Positions 24,573 through 34,816 are shown, counted from the first letter of the stretch. The stretch is DNA of 64,000 bases from Phycisphaerales bacterium (GCA_029260395.1 JAJDDJ010000001.1:1-64000); one strand, 5' to 3'. Numbers and translations: made by a program. The notes: generated from the sequence alone by a model not told the origin.

Positions 24573-25682
24573 ATGCACGAGGACGAAGGAAAGCAGCAGA
24601 CGTACCAAACCCCCGATCGAACTCGGGTCATGAGCGCCCTGCAAGCTCTGCACGCGCGGTACAGCTCGTGCGCCGCGGGACGCCTCGCCGACTACATACC
24701 CGAACTGGCCAAAGCAGACCCGGCAAGTTTCGCGATCAGCATCGTCACCGTTCGAGGCGAGGTCTTCGAAGTCGGTGACCACGAGTGCCCTTTTACCATC
24801 CAGTCGCTCTCCAAGCCCTTTACGCACGCCTTAGCGCTCAGTGACAGAGGCCGCGAGCATGTCATGCAGCGTGTCGGCGTCGAGCCTTCGGGTGACTCCT
24901 TCGACAGCATCATCCGCCTCGATGCCAATAACCGCCCCCATAACCCGATGGTGAACGCGGGCGCCATCGCGGTGACTTCCATGATCCGAGGCGGCACTCA
25001 GAGCGAACGCCTCGGCCGCATGCTCGAGGTGTTCGGAGGGACGATGGGCCGACAGCCTGAGATCGACCAGGCGGTGTTCGAGTCTGAGCGCGCCACCGGC
25101 CACCGCAATCGCGCGATGGCCCACCTCATGCTGAACTTTGGCATCCTTGATCGAGACGTTGAGAATATTCTCGATCTGTACTTCAAACAGTGCAGCGTTC
25201 TCGTCACTTCGCGCGACATGGCAACCATGGCCGCCACGCTCGCAAACGCGGGGGTCAATCCTCAGACCGGCGAGCGGGCGGTAAAGCGTGAATACATCCG
25301 TGACGTCCTCACGGTGATGCACACCTGCGGCATGTACAACTACGCCGGGGAGTGGGCGTACACGGTCGGTCTACCTGCTAAGTCGGGCGTGTCTGGAGGC
25401 ATCATCGCGGTGGTGCCGGGGCAATTTGGTATCTGTGTCTACTCGCCACCGGTTGACGAGCGGGGCAACAGCGTCCGGGGCATCCGGGTCTTCGAAGACC
25501 TCAGTCGCAACTCGGGCATGCACGTTTTCGAGACCTGGCACCAGACGGGTCAGGTGCTCAACCACATCGACAGGGTCACCGAGCCCTCGCCCGCCCTGCC
25601 CGATACCACCCAACCGGTCGGCAACGCCACCGTCCACAAGCGTGAACTCGACCTCGACGATGGAGCAGAATACCGTCGGTAA
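24573..25682 (+). CDS. glsA: Glutaminase A
   Basis: This 369-residue enzyme hydrolyses glutamine to glutamate and ammonia. The beta-lactamase-like glutaminase fold is shown by the S78-x-x-K81 catalytic pair (IQSLSKPF), NPMVNAGAIAV, HRNRAMAHLM, the CGMYNYAGEWAY block with the catalytic tyrosine, and GLPAKSGVSGGI. It is longer than the usual 305-310 residues, with about 15 extra residues at the start and 50 hydrophilic ones at the end. It stands alone on the + strand after the broken YdeI gene and opens the ordinary chromosomal part. Confidence 0.95.
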   Translation: MHEDEGKQQTYQTPDRTRVMSALQALHARYSSCAAGRLADYIPELAKADPASFAISIVTVRGEVFEVGDHECPFTIQSLSKPFTHALALSDRGREHVMQRVGVEPSGDSFDSIIRLDANNRPHNPMVNAGAIAVTSMIRGGTQSERLGRMLEVFGGTMGRQPEIDQAVFESERATGHRNRAMAHLMLNFGILDRDVENILDLYFKQCSVLVTSRDMATMAATLANAGVNPQTGERAVKREYIRDVLTVMHTCGMYNYAGEWAYTVGLPAKSGVSGGIIAVVPGQFGICVYSPPVDERGNSVRGIRVFEDLSRNSGMHVFETWHQTGQVLNHIDRVTEPSPALPDTTQPVGNATVHKRELDLDDGAEYRR

Positions 25683-25760
25683 CGGCGCACGGCGTTGCCG
25701 TCCGTGCTGACGCGATCCATCAGCAAGAGCGAGCTGCCTTATCGAGGCTTTACCTCGGTG

Positions 25761-26474
25761 TCAGGCCCGCGCCCGACGACGGCGAACGGCGCACGCACCG
25801 CCGACTGCGAGCAAGGCTGCGGTGCTTGGCACCGGCACCGGTCTCCCAATCATCTGGACGGCCCCGAGGTAGAAGAAGCCGTTGGTGTTGTCGTTGTTCG
25901 GGCCAGGCGACACACTCAGCGAAATCATGCCCGAGCCATCGGCCATCAGGCCCGAGAGCACGAGCACGTTGGAATCGTTGTTGGATGCATCGAGAACTCC
26001 CGATTCGTTGTTCCCGCCAACAAGGTCGTACTGTGCATCCCTGATGTCCATGACACCCATGCGAGACCCAAAGATCGTAAACGTGTACGTGCTGTTCGCG
26101 TCAAGGTTACGAAACTCGATCACGCCGAGCGGATTGGCATCCGCGCCAGCAAACGGGGTGGTGTGGCCGAAGTAGTAATCGACCGTGGCGGCGGCTTCGA
26201 ACAGAGAAGCGGCACCGCTCGGAGTCCCTGTGCCGAGTGACGAGGGCTCACCCGAATCGAAGAACGGGTCCACGATCTCCGTTGCGATTCCGGTTAGATT
26301 ACCGTTCTGGTCGATCGAGTTGCCGATGGTGGTCACGCCGGGGACGAAGTTGTTGAACCGCATGGCATCGGACTGCGTGTCCGTTCGACCGAAGTCGAAG
26401 TAGAGCACCTGAGCGGACGCTGTGCCCGAGGCCAAGGCCAAACCGACAGAGACGAATACATCAGAGTAACGCAT
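25761..26474 (-). CDS. PEP-CTERM exported protein
   Basis: This 237-residue protein has an N-terminal signal (ALASGTASA cleavage region) and a beta-rich body with YFDFGRTDTQ and YTFTIFGSRMG. It ends in VPVPSTAALLAVGG and an arginine-rich tail (RRRRARA), the PEP-CTERM tripartite sorting signal. That signal should be processed by an exosortase, which is not in this window. The body resembles small jelly-roll domains common in planctomycete surface proteins, but no function is known. GAGGTGA precedes the ATG. Confidence 0.85.
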   Translation of the reverse strand: MRYSDVFVSVGLALASGTASAQVLYFDFGRTDTQSDAMRFNNFVPGVTTIGNSIDQNGNLTGIATEIVDPFFDSGEPSSLGTGTPSGAASLFEAAATVDYYFGHTTPFAGADANPLGVIEFRNLDANSTYTFTIFGSRMGVMDIRDAQYDLVGGNNESGVLDASNNDSNVLVLSGLMADGSGMISLSVSPGPNNDNTNGFFYLGAVQMIGRPVPVPSTAALLAVGGACAVRRRRARA

Positions 26475-26633
26475 GGACTCACCTCAATCACGGAGAAATG
26501 GCGCGAGACTCCTCGCGTGGACACCCGCTGCGAAAATTGCCAGCATGATGATGCGCCACCGTACTCAGAAACCAAGAAAAATGCGGATTATTAGATCGAT
26601 CCCATCCATTTCGTATTGAACGAGCCAGCCTCT

Positions 26634-27776
26634 TTACCTCCTTCGGCGGCTGGCAAAGAGAGTAAGCACGCCCATCACGCTCGCTGCGGCGGGGGCTGGA
26701 ACAGGGACCATGATAAAGCCAGTGATCTGGCCGTTGAGCAGGCCTCGCCCGACGATGGAGCCGTCATCGGCAATCCCGAACGCCCCGTTGGAGGTGCCAC
26801 CAACGAGGTCCCAGCCCGAGCCCATGGGGATGAGATCCTGAAGTCGATATGTATCAGTTCCGTCAAAGAGGAACGCGATAGAAGTAGCCGAGGCCATGGT
26901 CCCGACAGCCCAGCCATCGGCATTGACGCCGCGTGCCGAACCGGTCGAGGTGCCCGCAAGCAGCGGGATCTCCGACATGCCATCGGCATCGGTCCAGATC
27001 ATGGCTCGACCGTCGGCGCCGCTGTTGAGCGAACTGGAGCCGGCGACGTGGCCCGCGCTGCTCACAGCAAACGCGATCGCGCTGTTGTGCCCGAGGCCGG
27101 CGAGCGCGCCGATATCGATCGCGGTGCCATCACCCGGGTCGAGCACAAATCCATTGGTAACCGCGGCGTTGTTGGGGTTGAGAGCCTGACCCACGATTCG
27201 GCCGCTGCCGTTGACGCCGTAAGCGGTCCTGAGAATCCCGCCGTTGGGCATGGTCTGGGTGATGATGGCTCCTGCGCCTGTGGTGTAGGTGGCGGCGCGT
27301 TCGAGGCTTCCGCCGTTGACCGAGCCGACCGCGAGGCCTGCGTTGTTGACGCCGAACGCTCGGCCGAGGGTCTCCCCGGCGGGCAGCGGGAGCTGCGAGA
27401 CCGCACCGCCCGCGTCCCACATCAGCGGCAGCGGGCTGGAGCCGAAGAAGGTCGTCGCGCCGGTGCCGACCACCACGCCAAAGTCATTGACGGACTGCGG
27501 CAGACTGAACGGACGCGAGCCCAGAGCCGACAGTGCAACGGTCCCGCCAGACTGGGTCCACTGCACAGCGGTCGCGTTGGACGTGCCGGTGGCAAAGTTG
27601 CCGCTCGCGGAGATGCCTTGGCCGTTGCTGTTGGCCTGCCCGGCAAGCGAGACCGCGAAGATGTCGTACAGGGGCTGGGCATGGACAGCGGTAGCAAGCC
27701 CACCGGTAACCAGTGCAGCGGCAGCCGCGATCGCAGCCTTGGCGGAACGGGACAACACCGTTGAACTCTTCAGCAT
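26634..27776 (-). CDS. HAF-repeat PEP-CTERM exported protein
   Basis: The ATG at 27776 has AAGGAG six bases upstream and gives a 380-residue product. A Sec signal ends at AVHAQ. The body is a series of HAF-type repeats of about 40-50 residues, each built round G.(N/D)..G.AVG, such as SVNDFGVVVG, GVNNAGLAVG, GVNGSGRIVG and GVNADGWAVG, likely forming a beta-propeller-like surface protein. The C-terminus PVPAPAAASVMGVLTLFASRRRR is a PEP-CTERM anchor. Function is unknown. It is tandem with the PEP-CTERM gene just downstream. Confidence 0.87.
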   Translation of the reverse strand: MLKSSTVLSRSAKAAIAAAAALVTGGLATAVHAQPLYDIFAVSLAGQANSNGQGISASGNFATGTSNATAVQWTQSGGTVALSALGSRPFSLPQSVNDFGVVVGTGATTFFGSSPLPLMWDAGGAVSQLPLPAGETLGRAFGVNNAGLAVGSVNGGSLERAATYTTGAGAIITQTMPNGGILRTAYGVNGSGRIVGQALNPNNAAVTNGFVLDPGDGTAIDIGALAGLGHNSAIAFAVSSAGHVAGSSSLNSGADGRAMIWTDADGMSEIPLLAGTSTGSARGVNADGWAVGTMASATSIAFLFDGTDTYRLQDLIPMGSGWDLVGGTSNGAFGIADDGSIVGRGLLNGQITGFIMVPVPAPAAASVMGVLTLFASRRRR

Positions 27777-28027
27777 CTTCATCTCCTTGCCGAGCGCGTG
27801 GCGCGGCGTGGTCCGGCGCGCGCCGTCACACACAGCTAGCGCGGAAGCCGTCTCGTAAGCGTATCGAAAGGAGAGGACGGCACAAGGTGCTTTCGGAGCG
27901 ACCGATGACAATTTGAGCCAGTGCCATCATGCATTCGTCGTTAATTATTATCTGGCTTTTCTTGCAATTTGATGAAGCCGTGCGCGACGACCCTACCAAG
28001 ACAAGAGGACCGGCGCTCTCGGGCTGA

Positions 28028-30763
28028 TCACTCGGCTTCGGTGTCAAGGTCCACGAGCCAGAGGTCGGCATCTTCGTTGTTCCGGAGGATGTAGAGTTCG
28101 CCCTCGCCGGTGTAGCTGAAGAATCCGATCGTGCCGCGCAGTGGGCAATCGATCCAACGCGCTTCGCTGAGAGCCACATCGGTGATGAACGCACGCTGCT
28201 CATCCGTATCCCACGCGATGAGTCGGGTCCCATCGAGCCAGCACGAGCCAAAGTAGTTCCCCGAAAGTATCTCATTGGCGATCGGTGAAGCGAGAGGGAC
28301 GATCGCGCCGCCGTCAATCTCGCAGGTAGCCAGGGCAAGCCCGCCATCGGACTTGCGCATCAGCCCGAGCAATCGCTTACCGTCCGGCGAGCAACTCACC
28401 GGATTGGTAAACCCGTCGATCAACTCGCCGCGCCGAGTGAGCGTGCCGTCTTCGCTGCAATCGAATAGCACCGTGTGGGTCCCCGCGATCATCCACGAAG
28501 CGGCCATGATCTTGCCGTCTGGAGTCCACACTGGCGTGGCGAGACTCTGGGAACTCTCGCCCGAGACCACTCGCGATCCGGAGCCGTCACGGCGCATCTG
28601 CCACACTTCGTAGTTGCCGTTCCGATTGGAGTAGAACGTGATGGATTCACCATCTGCACTCCAGGTCGGCCCACGGTCCTTGGAAAGGCCCTCGGTGAGG
28701 CGGCGCTTGCCCGTGCCGTCCGTCCGGATGATGTAGATGTCTTCGGCTGGCGCGTTGTCGCGGAACGCGATCCACTTGCCGGCCGGGTCCACACTGGGCT
28801 GAATGATGTAGGACGAACTGGCGAACACGATTTCCGGCACGCCGGTGAACCGCTCTGCCTCGGCGTCAAACGCGGTGCGATCAACGGAAGCTCGGACTGA
28901 GACAACCGCTGTTAGAAGCTGGTCAGTCTGCGAAGCGATCGCGAACTCGCCGGCAAGAAACGGGCCGGGCATCACAGCGACAGGCTCGCCCTCAGGCCGC
29001 CCCTCGGCGTCGATCGCGATGGACCACAGGCCTGGCTGGCCCCCGCGATCGCTCGCAAACAAGATGGTCCTGCTATCGGAACTCCACACGGGGTTCCAGT
29101 CGGTGAAGGCATCCGAGGTGACGGCCACGTGATCCCCGCCCTGCGCGGAAACGGAGAACAGGTCGCGCTGGCCGCCGGTGACACGCCAAAACGCGATGCG
29201 CTTTCCGTCAGGCGACCAGGCGGGCTCAACGGCATCGTTCTGGTCGGCCGAGCCGTCCGTGGGCTTGGCTGGGTCATTCGTTTCGATGTGGCGTTTCTGC
29301 TTGGAATCAAGATCAAGCACCCACAGCTCGCCGAGGCCTGTTCTGCCGTACGGATTGACGACACGCTCGGTCGTGAGCACGAGCGATCTGCCATCGGGCG
29401 ACCAAGCTGGATCGTACCCATCGTCGCTCACGCGCCTCGGGTTCTCGCCGGTCGCGCCCATGAGGAACAGCCCGCCGCCTTCACGGGTGGATGCGAAGAC
29501 GATCCGCTCGCCATCGGGGCTGAACGCGGGGTCGAAGTCGTCCTCGGGCGAGTCCGGCGTGAGGTTGACGGGGTTGGAGCCGCCGACGCGCATTCGGAAG
29601 ATGTCGAGGTCACCGCCTTCCGAAGCGACGAACAGCATCGTCTTGCCGTCTGGTGAGAGAGCCGGGTCCTGCTCCATGCCCGTGAGATCCGAGACTTGAG
29701 CCACGGAACCAACCACTAGCCGTTTGGTGGCTCCCGGAACCTCGATGGCGCCATTGATGTTGGGCACCGGGCGCACGATCCATCCGATCGCGGCAACCAA
29801 GCCCAGAGCGAGCAGAGCGCACAACGCGGGCCAGAACCGGCTTGTACGGCCGACCGGGGCTGTGTCCACTGTGTCCACCTCGCCCGCCTCAAGCCTGCGT
29901 GCGATCTCTTCGAGTTCGACGCGCGCATCGCCGATGGCCTGAAGGCGTTTAATCTTATCGCGTTCCAGGCAACGGCGGATCACGTGCAACAGCATCTTGG
30001 GCGTGTTCGCCGGCAGAAGCGACACATCGATCTCCTTGTGGAGGATCGCTCCGATGGAGTCGGTCGCGGTCTCGCCGTGGAAGGGCCCGATCCCGACGAG
30101 CATCTCATAGAGCACGACACCGAACGACCAAGTGTCCGTACGGGTGTCTACGCGTCGGCCTCTGGCTTGCTCGGGTGACATGTATGCCGCGGTACCGAGG
30201 ATCGCACCTTCGATCGTGGGCGAGTGCTGAGGCTGGGGCGTGGTGAGTGTGGGGCTGTCGAGCCCACCGGCGGAGAAGTGGCTCGTGTTCTCGCCTCGTG
30301 CGAGACCGAAGTCGAGCACTTTGGCGATGCCGTCAGGGGTGATATTGATGTTGGCTGGTTTGACATCACGGTGGACCACGCCCGCGGCGTGGGCGGCTTC
30401 GAGGCCCGAGGCGATGCCGATCGCCAACTCGACCGCGTCATCGATCGCAAGCGGTCCCCGATCGAGCCGATCGGCGAGGCTCTCACCCTCGACGTACTCG
30501 AGGACCAGGTACTTCGCACCGTCCTGTTCTTCGACGCCGTGGATGCCCGCAAGGTTCGGATGGCTCAGGCTCGCCAGCGTCTTGGCCTCGCGCTCGAAGC
30601 GCTCGAGCCGAGCGGGGTCAGACGCCAACTCGGCTGGCAGAGCCTTGATGGCGACCTGCCGATCGAGCCGGGTGTCGGTGGCAAGGTACACCACCCCCAT
30701 GCCGCCACGGCCGAGCTCTCGCTGAATCGTAAATGCACCGATCCGTTCCATCATGGCGGGCAT
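28028..30763 (-). CDS. Membrane Ser/Thr kinase with TolB/PD40-like beta-propeller
   Basis: This 911-residue protein has an N-terminal Hanks kinase domain with the glycine loop G18-RGGMGVVY, K40, H131-R-D133 (HRDVKPANI) and D151-FG, so it should be active. One membrane helix (about residues 307-328, PALCALLALGLVAAIGWIV) leads to about ten PD40/WD40-like repeats with the recurring SPDG pattern (DPALSPDGKTM, PAWSPDGKRI). These form an external propeller that may sense a ligand. ATGs at 30763, 30754 and 30751 are all possible starts. It stands alone and divergent from egtB. Confidence 0.93.
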   Translation of the reverse strand: MPAMMERIGAFTIQRELGRGGMGVVYLATDTRLDRQVAIKALPAELASDPARLERFEREAKTLASLSHPNLAGIHGVEEQDGAKYLVLEYVEGESLADRLDRGPLAIDDAVELAIGIASGLEAAHAAGVVHRDVKPANINITPDGIAKVLDFGLARGENTSHFSAGGLDSPTLTTPQPQHSPTIEGAILGTAAYMSPEQARGRRVDTRTDTWSFGVVLYEMLVGIGPFHGETATDSIGAILHKEIDVSLLPANTPKMLLHVIRRCLERDKIKRLQAIGDARVELEEIARRLEAGEVDTVDTAPVGRTSRFWPALCALLALGLVAAIGWIVRPVPNINGAIEVPGATKRLVVGSVAQVSDLTGMEQDPALSPDGKTMLFVASEGGDLDIFRMRVGGSNPVNLTPDSPEDDFDPAFSPDGERIVFASTREGGGLFLMGATGENPRRVSDDGYDPAWSPDGRSLVLTTERVVNPYGRTGLGELWVLDLDSKQKRHIETNDPAKPTDGSADQNDAVEPAWSPDGKRIAFWRVTGGQRDLFSVSAQGGDHVAVTSDAFTDWNPVWSSDSRTILFASDRGGQPGLWSIAIDAEGRPEGEPVAVMPGPFLAGEFAIASQTDQLLTAVVSVRASVDRTAFDAEAERFTGVPEIVFASSSYIIQPSVDPAGKWIAFRDNAPAEDIYIIRTDGTGKRRLTEGLSKDRGPTWSADGESITFYSNRNGNYEVWQMRRDGSGSRVVSGESSQSLATPVWTPDGKIMAASWMIAGTHTVLFDCSEDGTLTRRGELIDGFTNPVSCSPDGKRLLGLMRKSDGGLALATCEIDGGAIVPLASPIANEILSGNYFGSCWLDGTRLIAWDTDEQRAFITDVALSEARWIDCPLRGTIGFFSYTGEGELYILRNNEDADLWLVDLDTEAE

Positions 30764-30982
30764 GATAGCGGCGAACGGGTCTTACCAGCGGGTTCATCCG
30801 GGCGCAAGTGCGTGCCCCGCGAGGAGCGGGCGAAGTGGATTCCGATGCACCAATCGAGCGGTTAAATCGGAAACCCAGTACACCAATTCACCAGTCCACC
30901 TCACCATAATCCTGATCGACCAAGCATGGGTGCTCTGCTAACATGCGTGCGCACACCAGCAGCCCATACATCGGAGGATCCC

Positions 30983-32278
30983 ATGGCCCCCTCCCACGCA
31001 TCGTTCTCTTCTAGCATCCATCAGCATCTCATTGAACGCTACCGCGCGGTTCGCGATCTTACCGTGCGACTCTGTGACCCACTCAGTGTTGAAGACATGA
31101 CTGTGCAGGTTCAGCCTTGCGCGAGCCCCACGAAGTGGCATCTTGCGCACACCACGTGGTTCTACGAAACGTTCATCCTTTGCGAGCATGAGAACAACTT
31201 CGCACCGTACAGCGAAGGGTTCTGCGAGCTCTTCAACTCTTACTACCAAGGTATCGGACCCCAGCATCCCCGCGCTTGGCGAGGCGTGCTTACACGCCCC
31301 GGGCTGGGCGAGGTCATGGCCTATCGCGATGTCGTCGATGACCGCATCACAGCACTCCTCGGCAGCAGGCTCTCAGAACGGGTGCTCGAACATATCCGTG
31401 AGCTTCTCATGCTCGGCCTCAACCATGAGCAGCAGCACCAGGAACTGCTTCTCACTGATATCAAGCTCCTCTTCAACACGAACCCCCTCAAACCCGCATA
31501 CCGGGACGACCTCGAGAGTGCCGATGCTGCTGCTCCGGCGCCTTGCGATCATGGCTGGCGGCAATTCGATGGCGGCATCGTCGAGATGGGGCACGCGGGC
31601 GAAGGGTTTGCATACGACAACGAGGGCCCCCGTCACCGGCGCTTCCTCGAACCCTTTGAAATTGCTCAACGCCCTGTGTCCAATGCTGAATACTTGGCGT
31701 TTGTAAACGACGGTGGGTACCGGCGTCACGAGTTATGGCTTTACGCGGGATGGACATGGGTCAACGAGGGCCATGCGCACCCGATCTACTGGTGCAAGTC
31801 CGCCGCGGGCGAGTGGCAGGAGTTCACGCTCGGTGGCATGCGTCCGCTCGACCTGAGCGCCCCCGTTAGCCATGTCAACTTCTTCGAGGCCGACGCCTAC
31901 GCGAGATGGGCGGAAGCAAGGCTGCCGACGGAAGTCGAATGGGAACACGCGGCTTCGACGATGCCCGTTCGTGGCAACTTCGTTGAATCGGGTCGGTTGC
32001 ATCCCGGCACCGCCGCAAATGACGATGGCGATACCGGTTCGTTCTTCGGCAGCGCATGGGAATGGACCCGCTCCGCCCACGAGCCGTACCCAGGGTACTC
32101 GCCCCCCGCGGGCGCGATCGGTGAGTACAACGGCAAGTTCATGTGCGGATCGTTCGTGCTTCGGGGCGGGTCCTGTCTGACCAGCGAATCACATATCAGG
32201 CTCACCTACCGCAATTTCTTTGACCCGGCCGCCCAATGGCAATGCACGGGCTTGCGTCTTGCACGGAGTCTCCGGTGA
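30983..32278 (+). CDS. egtB: Ergothioneine biosynthesis sulfoxide synthase EgtB
   Basis: This 431-residue protein starts at the ATG at 30983, preceded by GGAGG. EgtB uses iron and oxygen to join a sulfur donor (gamma-glutamylcysteine or cysteine) to hercynine. The N-terminal DinB-like domain supplies the iron ligands H53 (KWHLAHTTW) and the HxxxHxE motif H148/H152/E154. The C-terminal formylglycine-generating-enzyme-like domain has GGIVEMGH, RPVSNAEYLAF, LPTEVEWEHAA and VLRGGSCLTS. Its stop overlaps the egtD start, so the two form an operon. EgtC and EgtE are not here. Confidence 0.95.
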   Translation: MAPSHASFSSSIHQHLIERYRAVRDLTVRLCDPLSVEDMTVQVQPCASPTKWHLAHTTWFYETFILCEHENNFAPYSEGFCELFNSYYQGIGPQHPRAWRGVLTRPGLGEVMAYRDVVDDRITALLGSRLSERVLEHIRELLMLGLNHEQQHQELLLTDIKLLFNTNPLKPAYRDDLESADAAAPAPCDHGWRQFDGGIVEMGHAGEGFAYDNEGPRHRRFLEPFEIAQRPVSNAEYLAFVNDGGYRRHELWLYAGWTWVNEGHAHPIYWCKSAAGEWQEFTLGGMRPLDLSAPVSHVNFFEADAYARWAEARLPTEVEWEHAASTMPVRGNFVESGRLHPGTAANDDGDTGSFFGSAWEWTRSAHEPYPGYSPPAGAIGEYNGKFMCGSFVLRGGSCLTSESHIRLTYRNFFDPAAQWQCTGLRLARSLR

Positions 32279-33249
32279 CCAGCCACGTGCGCGCGCCCAA
32301 CCTCCATGCGACCGTTCTCGATGGAAAGGAACTCCGCGACACGTTCCGCGAAGACGTGCTCCATGGTCTTTCCTTGCCTCACAAATCCATTCCTCCCAAG
32401 CACCTGTACGACGCGCGCGGCAGCAAGCTCTTCGACGCCATCACCGGGCTGAACGAGTACTACCCCACCCGTACCGAGCGAAACATCCTCGATAGCCATG
32501 CAGAATCCATCGCAGGTGCCCTCGGACCTGGAGCGACGCTCATCGAACCCGGCGCTGGCTCATGCGAGAAGGCACAGGCCTTGCTCGCCACGCTCGAACA
32601 ACCCCGTTCGTACGTGCCCATTGAGATTTCGCTCACCGCTCTGGAAGCGGGCTCTCATCGCATCGCCGAGCGATTCCCCCATGTTGAGGTCCATCCGATC
32701 TGTACGGACTTCACGACCGAGCTTCCTCTCACTTCTGGCGGCGACAACAGGGTCGTATTCTTCCCCGGTTCCACCGTCAGCAACTTTAATCGTAAAGAAC
32801 GCGAGGGTCTGCTCAAGCGTCTTTCCGATCTTGCCCAGCCGGGGGGCCAACTGCTCATAGGATTTGATCTGGCCAAAGACCGTTCGGTGCTGCTCGATGC
32901 GTACAACGACTCCGCTGGTGTCACGGCGGCGTTCAACCTCAACCTGTTGCGCCGGATCAACGCCGAACTCGGGGGCGACTTTGACCTCTCGATGTTTCGA
33001 CACGATGCCGTATGGAACGACGAGCATTCTCGAATCGAGATGCATCTGGTGAGCGAGGCTCCTCAAGGCGTGCGTGTGGAGGACCAGATGTTCGAGTTCG
33101 CCCACCACGAGCGGCTCCATACCGAGAACTCTCACAAGTTCACTACAGCATCCTTCGATATCGAAGCTGGCTTAGCGGGATTCTCAAGAAGGCAACTCTG
33201 GACCGATCCCCAGGATTGGTTCGCGGTCGCACTCTATCGGGCGGACTGA
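32275..33249 (+). CDS. egtD: L-histidine N-alpha-methyltransferase EgtD
   Basis: EgtD makes hercynine by trimethylating histidine with three S-adenosylmethionine. The GTG at 32275 overlaps the egtB stop (GTGA) and gives 324 residues, the family length. Features are YDARGSKLFDAITGLNEYYP near the start, the SAM-binding EPGAGSCEKA (91-100) and the FFPGSTVSNFN segment. A C-terminal DPQDWFAVALY closes the domain. Start codons further upstream would extend into egtB in another frame and are unlikely. With egtB it forms a compact two-gene ergothioneine operon. Confidence 0.94.
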   Translation: MTSHVRAPNLHATVLDGKELRDTFREDVLHGLSLPHKSIPPKHLYDARGSKLFDAITGLNEYYPTRTERNILDSHAESIAGALGPGATLIEPGAGSCEKAQALLATLEQPRSYVPIEISLTALEAGSHRIAERFPHVEVHPICTDFTTELPLTSGGDNRVVFFPGSTVSNFNRKEREGLLKRLSDLAQPGGQLLIGFDLAKDRSVLLDAYNDSAGVTAAFNLNLLRRINAELGGDFDLSMFRHDAVWNDEHSRIEMHLVSEAPQGVRVEDQMFEFAHHERLHTENSHKFTTASFDIEAGLAGFSRRQLWTDPQDWFAVALYRAD

Positions 33250-33300
33250 GAGCTGCGACTTGCCGGCAACCACTCCGCCCCTTCTCGCCGCTGGTACAGT

Positions 33301-34785
33301 GTGATCGTGCCAATGACTTGCTTCAACATCGAACGTCTTCCCGGTCTGATCGTCGCATGGCTGGTCACCTTTGCGCTGGCTTTCCCCGTGATCGCGCAGA
33401 GCCCCGCTGAACGCGCCGCCGCACTGGAAGCCGACGCCATCGCGGCCTTTTACGCGGGCGACCTCGATACCGCTGAACGCCTGCTCCGCGAGCATGCAAA
33501 GGCCGATCCCGACAACCCGGTCCCCCACTACAACCTCGCCTGCGTGCTGGCTTCGCGCAACGACCGCGAGCCCGCGATGGAATCGCTCATGCGTTCGATC
33601 GAGCTTGGGTTCGCCGACCGCAAGCAGATCGAACGCGACCCACACCTTGCCAACCTCCGCGAACTGCCCGCGTTCGTGGCGCTGCTTGCCCGGTGGAACG
33701 ACGTGCTCGATGCCCGCGCCCAAGCCAAGGAAGCTTCCCTCCGCAAGACATTCGGCCGGTCGTACCTCTTTGATCGCGACGAGCCGCTCCGCCTGCTTTA
33801 CGCCACCGCGTTCACGCCCCAGTCGTTCGAGGATGCCCGCCACGAGATCGCCCGCGTGGCCGAATGGTCGCAGCGAGCGGTGTTCGCTCATGCCTTACTT
33901 CCAGCGGATGCCCCGCCGGATGCCTGGGTCGCTGTCGTATTGCCCAAACCCGAGCACTTCCGCCAGTGGGCGGCGCGCACGCTGGGGCCCGCCAGTATGC
34001 AAGGCACCTCGCAGATCGGCGGCATGTACGACCATGACGTCAAAGAGCTCTGGGCCGCCGATCTCGGTGGCACGCTACGACACGAGTCCTTCCATGTGCT
34101 CCACTGGCGCAGCATGAACGCGCTTGGCCAGCGCCACCCCATGTGGATTCAAGAGGGCCTCGCCGCGATCGTCGAAACCGTGGACCCTTCGGGCAACCCA
34201 ACGCCCTGCTACCGCACCAACCTCATCCGTCGGCATGCCAAGACCGCAAGCCTCGTCGCCATCGAGCAGTTCACCGGCCCAATCGGCCAGCGTCTCCACC
34301 GCGATCAGCCGCTGCGGTTCTACGCACAAGCACGAGCCGTGTTCCTATACCTATTGGAACGCGGGCTGCTCGGTAAGTTTTATGCGCACTACACCGGTCA
34401 CTACCGCGACGACCCGACCGGCCTCGCCGCGCTGCTCGCTACAGCCGGGACAGACGCAGCCGGATTCGACGCCGACCTCCGCTCCTGGGCGCTGGGGCTG
34501 CCCGAGGTCCCGCTGGATCTCGGCCCCGGAGACGCCGCCATGGGCGTTCGCATCGACCCAGCGTCCACGGGCGAAGGGCTCGAGATCATTGGTTTCGTAG
34601 GCCGAAGGTCCGAGGGCCTCCGGCTGGGCGACATCATCACCCACGTCGATGGCAGGCCCACCCGCGACTACTACGAGCTGGTCCGTGTCGTTTCCGAGCA
34701 CACTCCGGGCGATGAAGTGGAGGTCCGATACCGCCGGCGGACCGCCCACGGCACCGCAACGCTCACCCTGCGTGAGGTACGTTGA
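33301..34785 (+). CDS. Secreted TPR / HExxH / PDZ putative peptidase
   Basis: This 494-residue protein begins with a signal peptide (GLIVAWLVTFALAFPVIAQ). A short TPR-like region follows (PHYNLACVLASRNDREPAME). A gluzincin-like zinc motif H261-E-S-F-H265 lies within RHESFHVLHW, and MWIQEGLAAIVE supplies a likely third ligand. The C-terminal PDZ-like domain (about 395-490) has GLRLGDIITHVDGRPT. The layout resembles DUF1570-type planctomycete proteins that pair a metallopeptidase-like fold with PDZ. Activity is inferred. Starts at 33301 (GTG) or 33313 (ATG) are both possible. It follows egtD by 51 bp. Confidence 0.7.
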   Translation: MIVPMTCFNIERLPGLIVAWLVTFALAFPVIAQSPAERAAALEADAIAAFYAGDLDTAERLLREHAKADPDNPVPHYNLACVLASRNDREPAMESLMRSIELGFADRKQIERDPHLANLRELPAFVALLARWNDVLDARAQAKEASLRKTFGRSYLFDRDEPLRLLYATAFTPQSFEDARHEIARVAEWSQRAVFAHALLPADAPPDAWVAVVLPKPEHFRQWAARTLGPASMQGTSQIGGMYDHDVKELWAADLGGTLRHESFHVLHWRSMNALGQRHPMWIQEGLAAIVETVDPSGNPTPCYRTNLIRRHAKTASLVAIEQFTGPIGQRLHRDQPLRFYAQARAVFLYLLERGLLGKFYAHYTGHYRDDPTGLAALLATAGTDAAGFDADLRSWALGLPEVPLDLGPGDAAMGVRIDPASTGEGLEIIGFVGRRSEGLRLGDIITHVDGRPTRDYYELVRVVSEHTPGDEVEVRYRRRTAHGTATLTLREVR

Positions 34786-34816
34786 GAGACGCGCTCGGGG
34801 CCGCTACCTTGCCCTC

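Noticed and set aside
26616..27764. A 382-codon + strand frame over the HAF-repeat gene
   Set aside because: It is antisense to a gene with signal peptide, repeats, PEP-CTERM tail and a good ribosome site, and has no family motif of its own.
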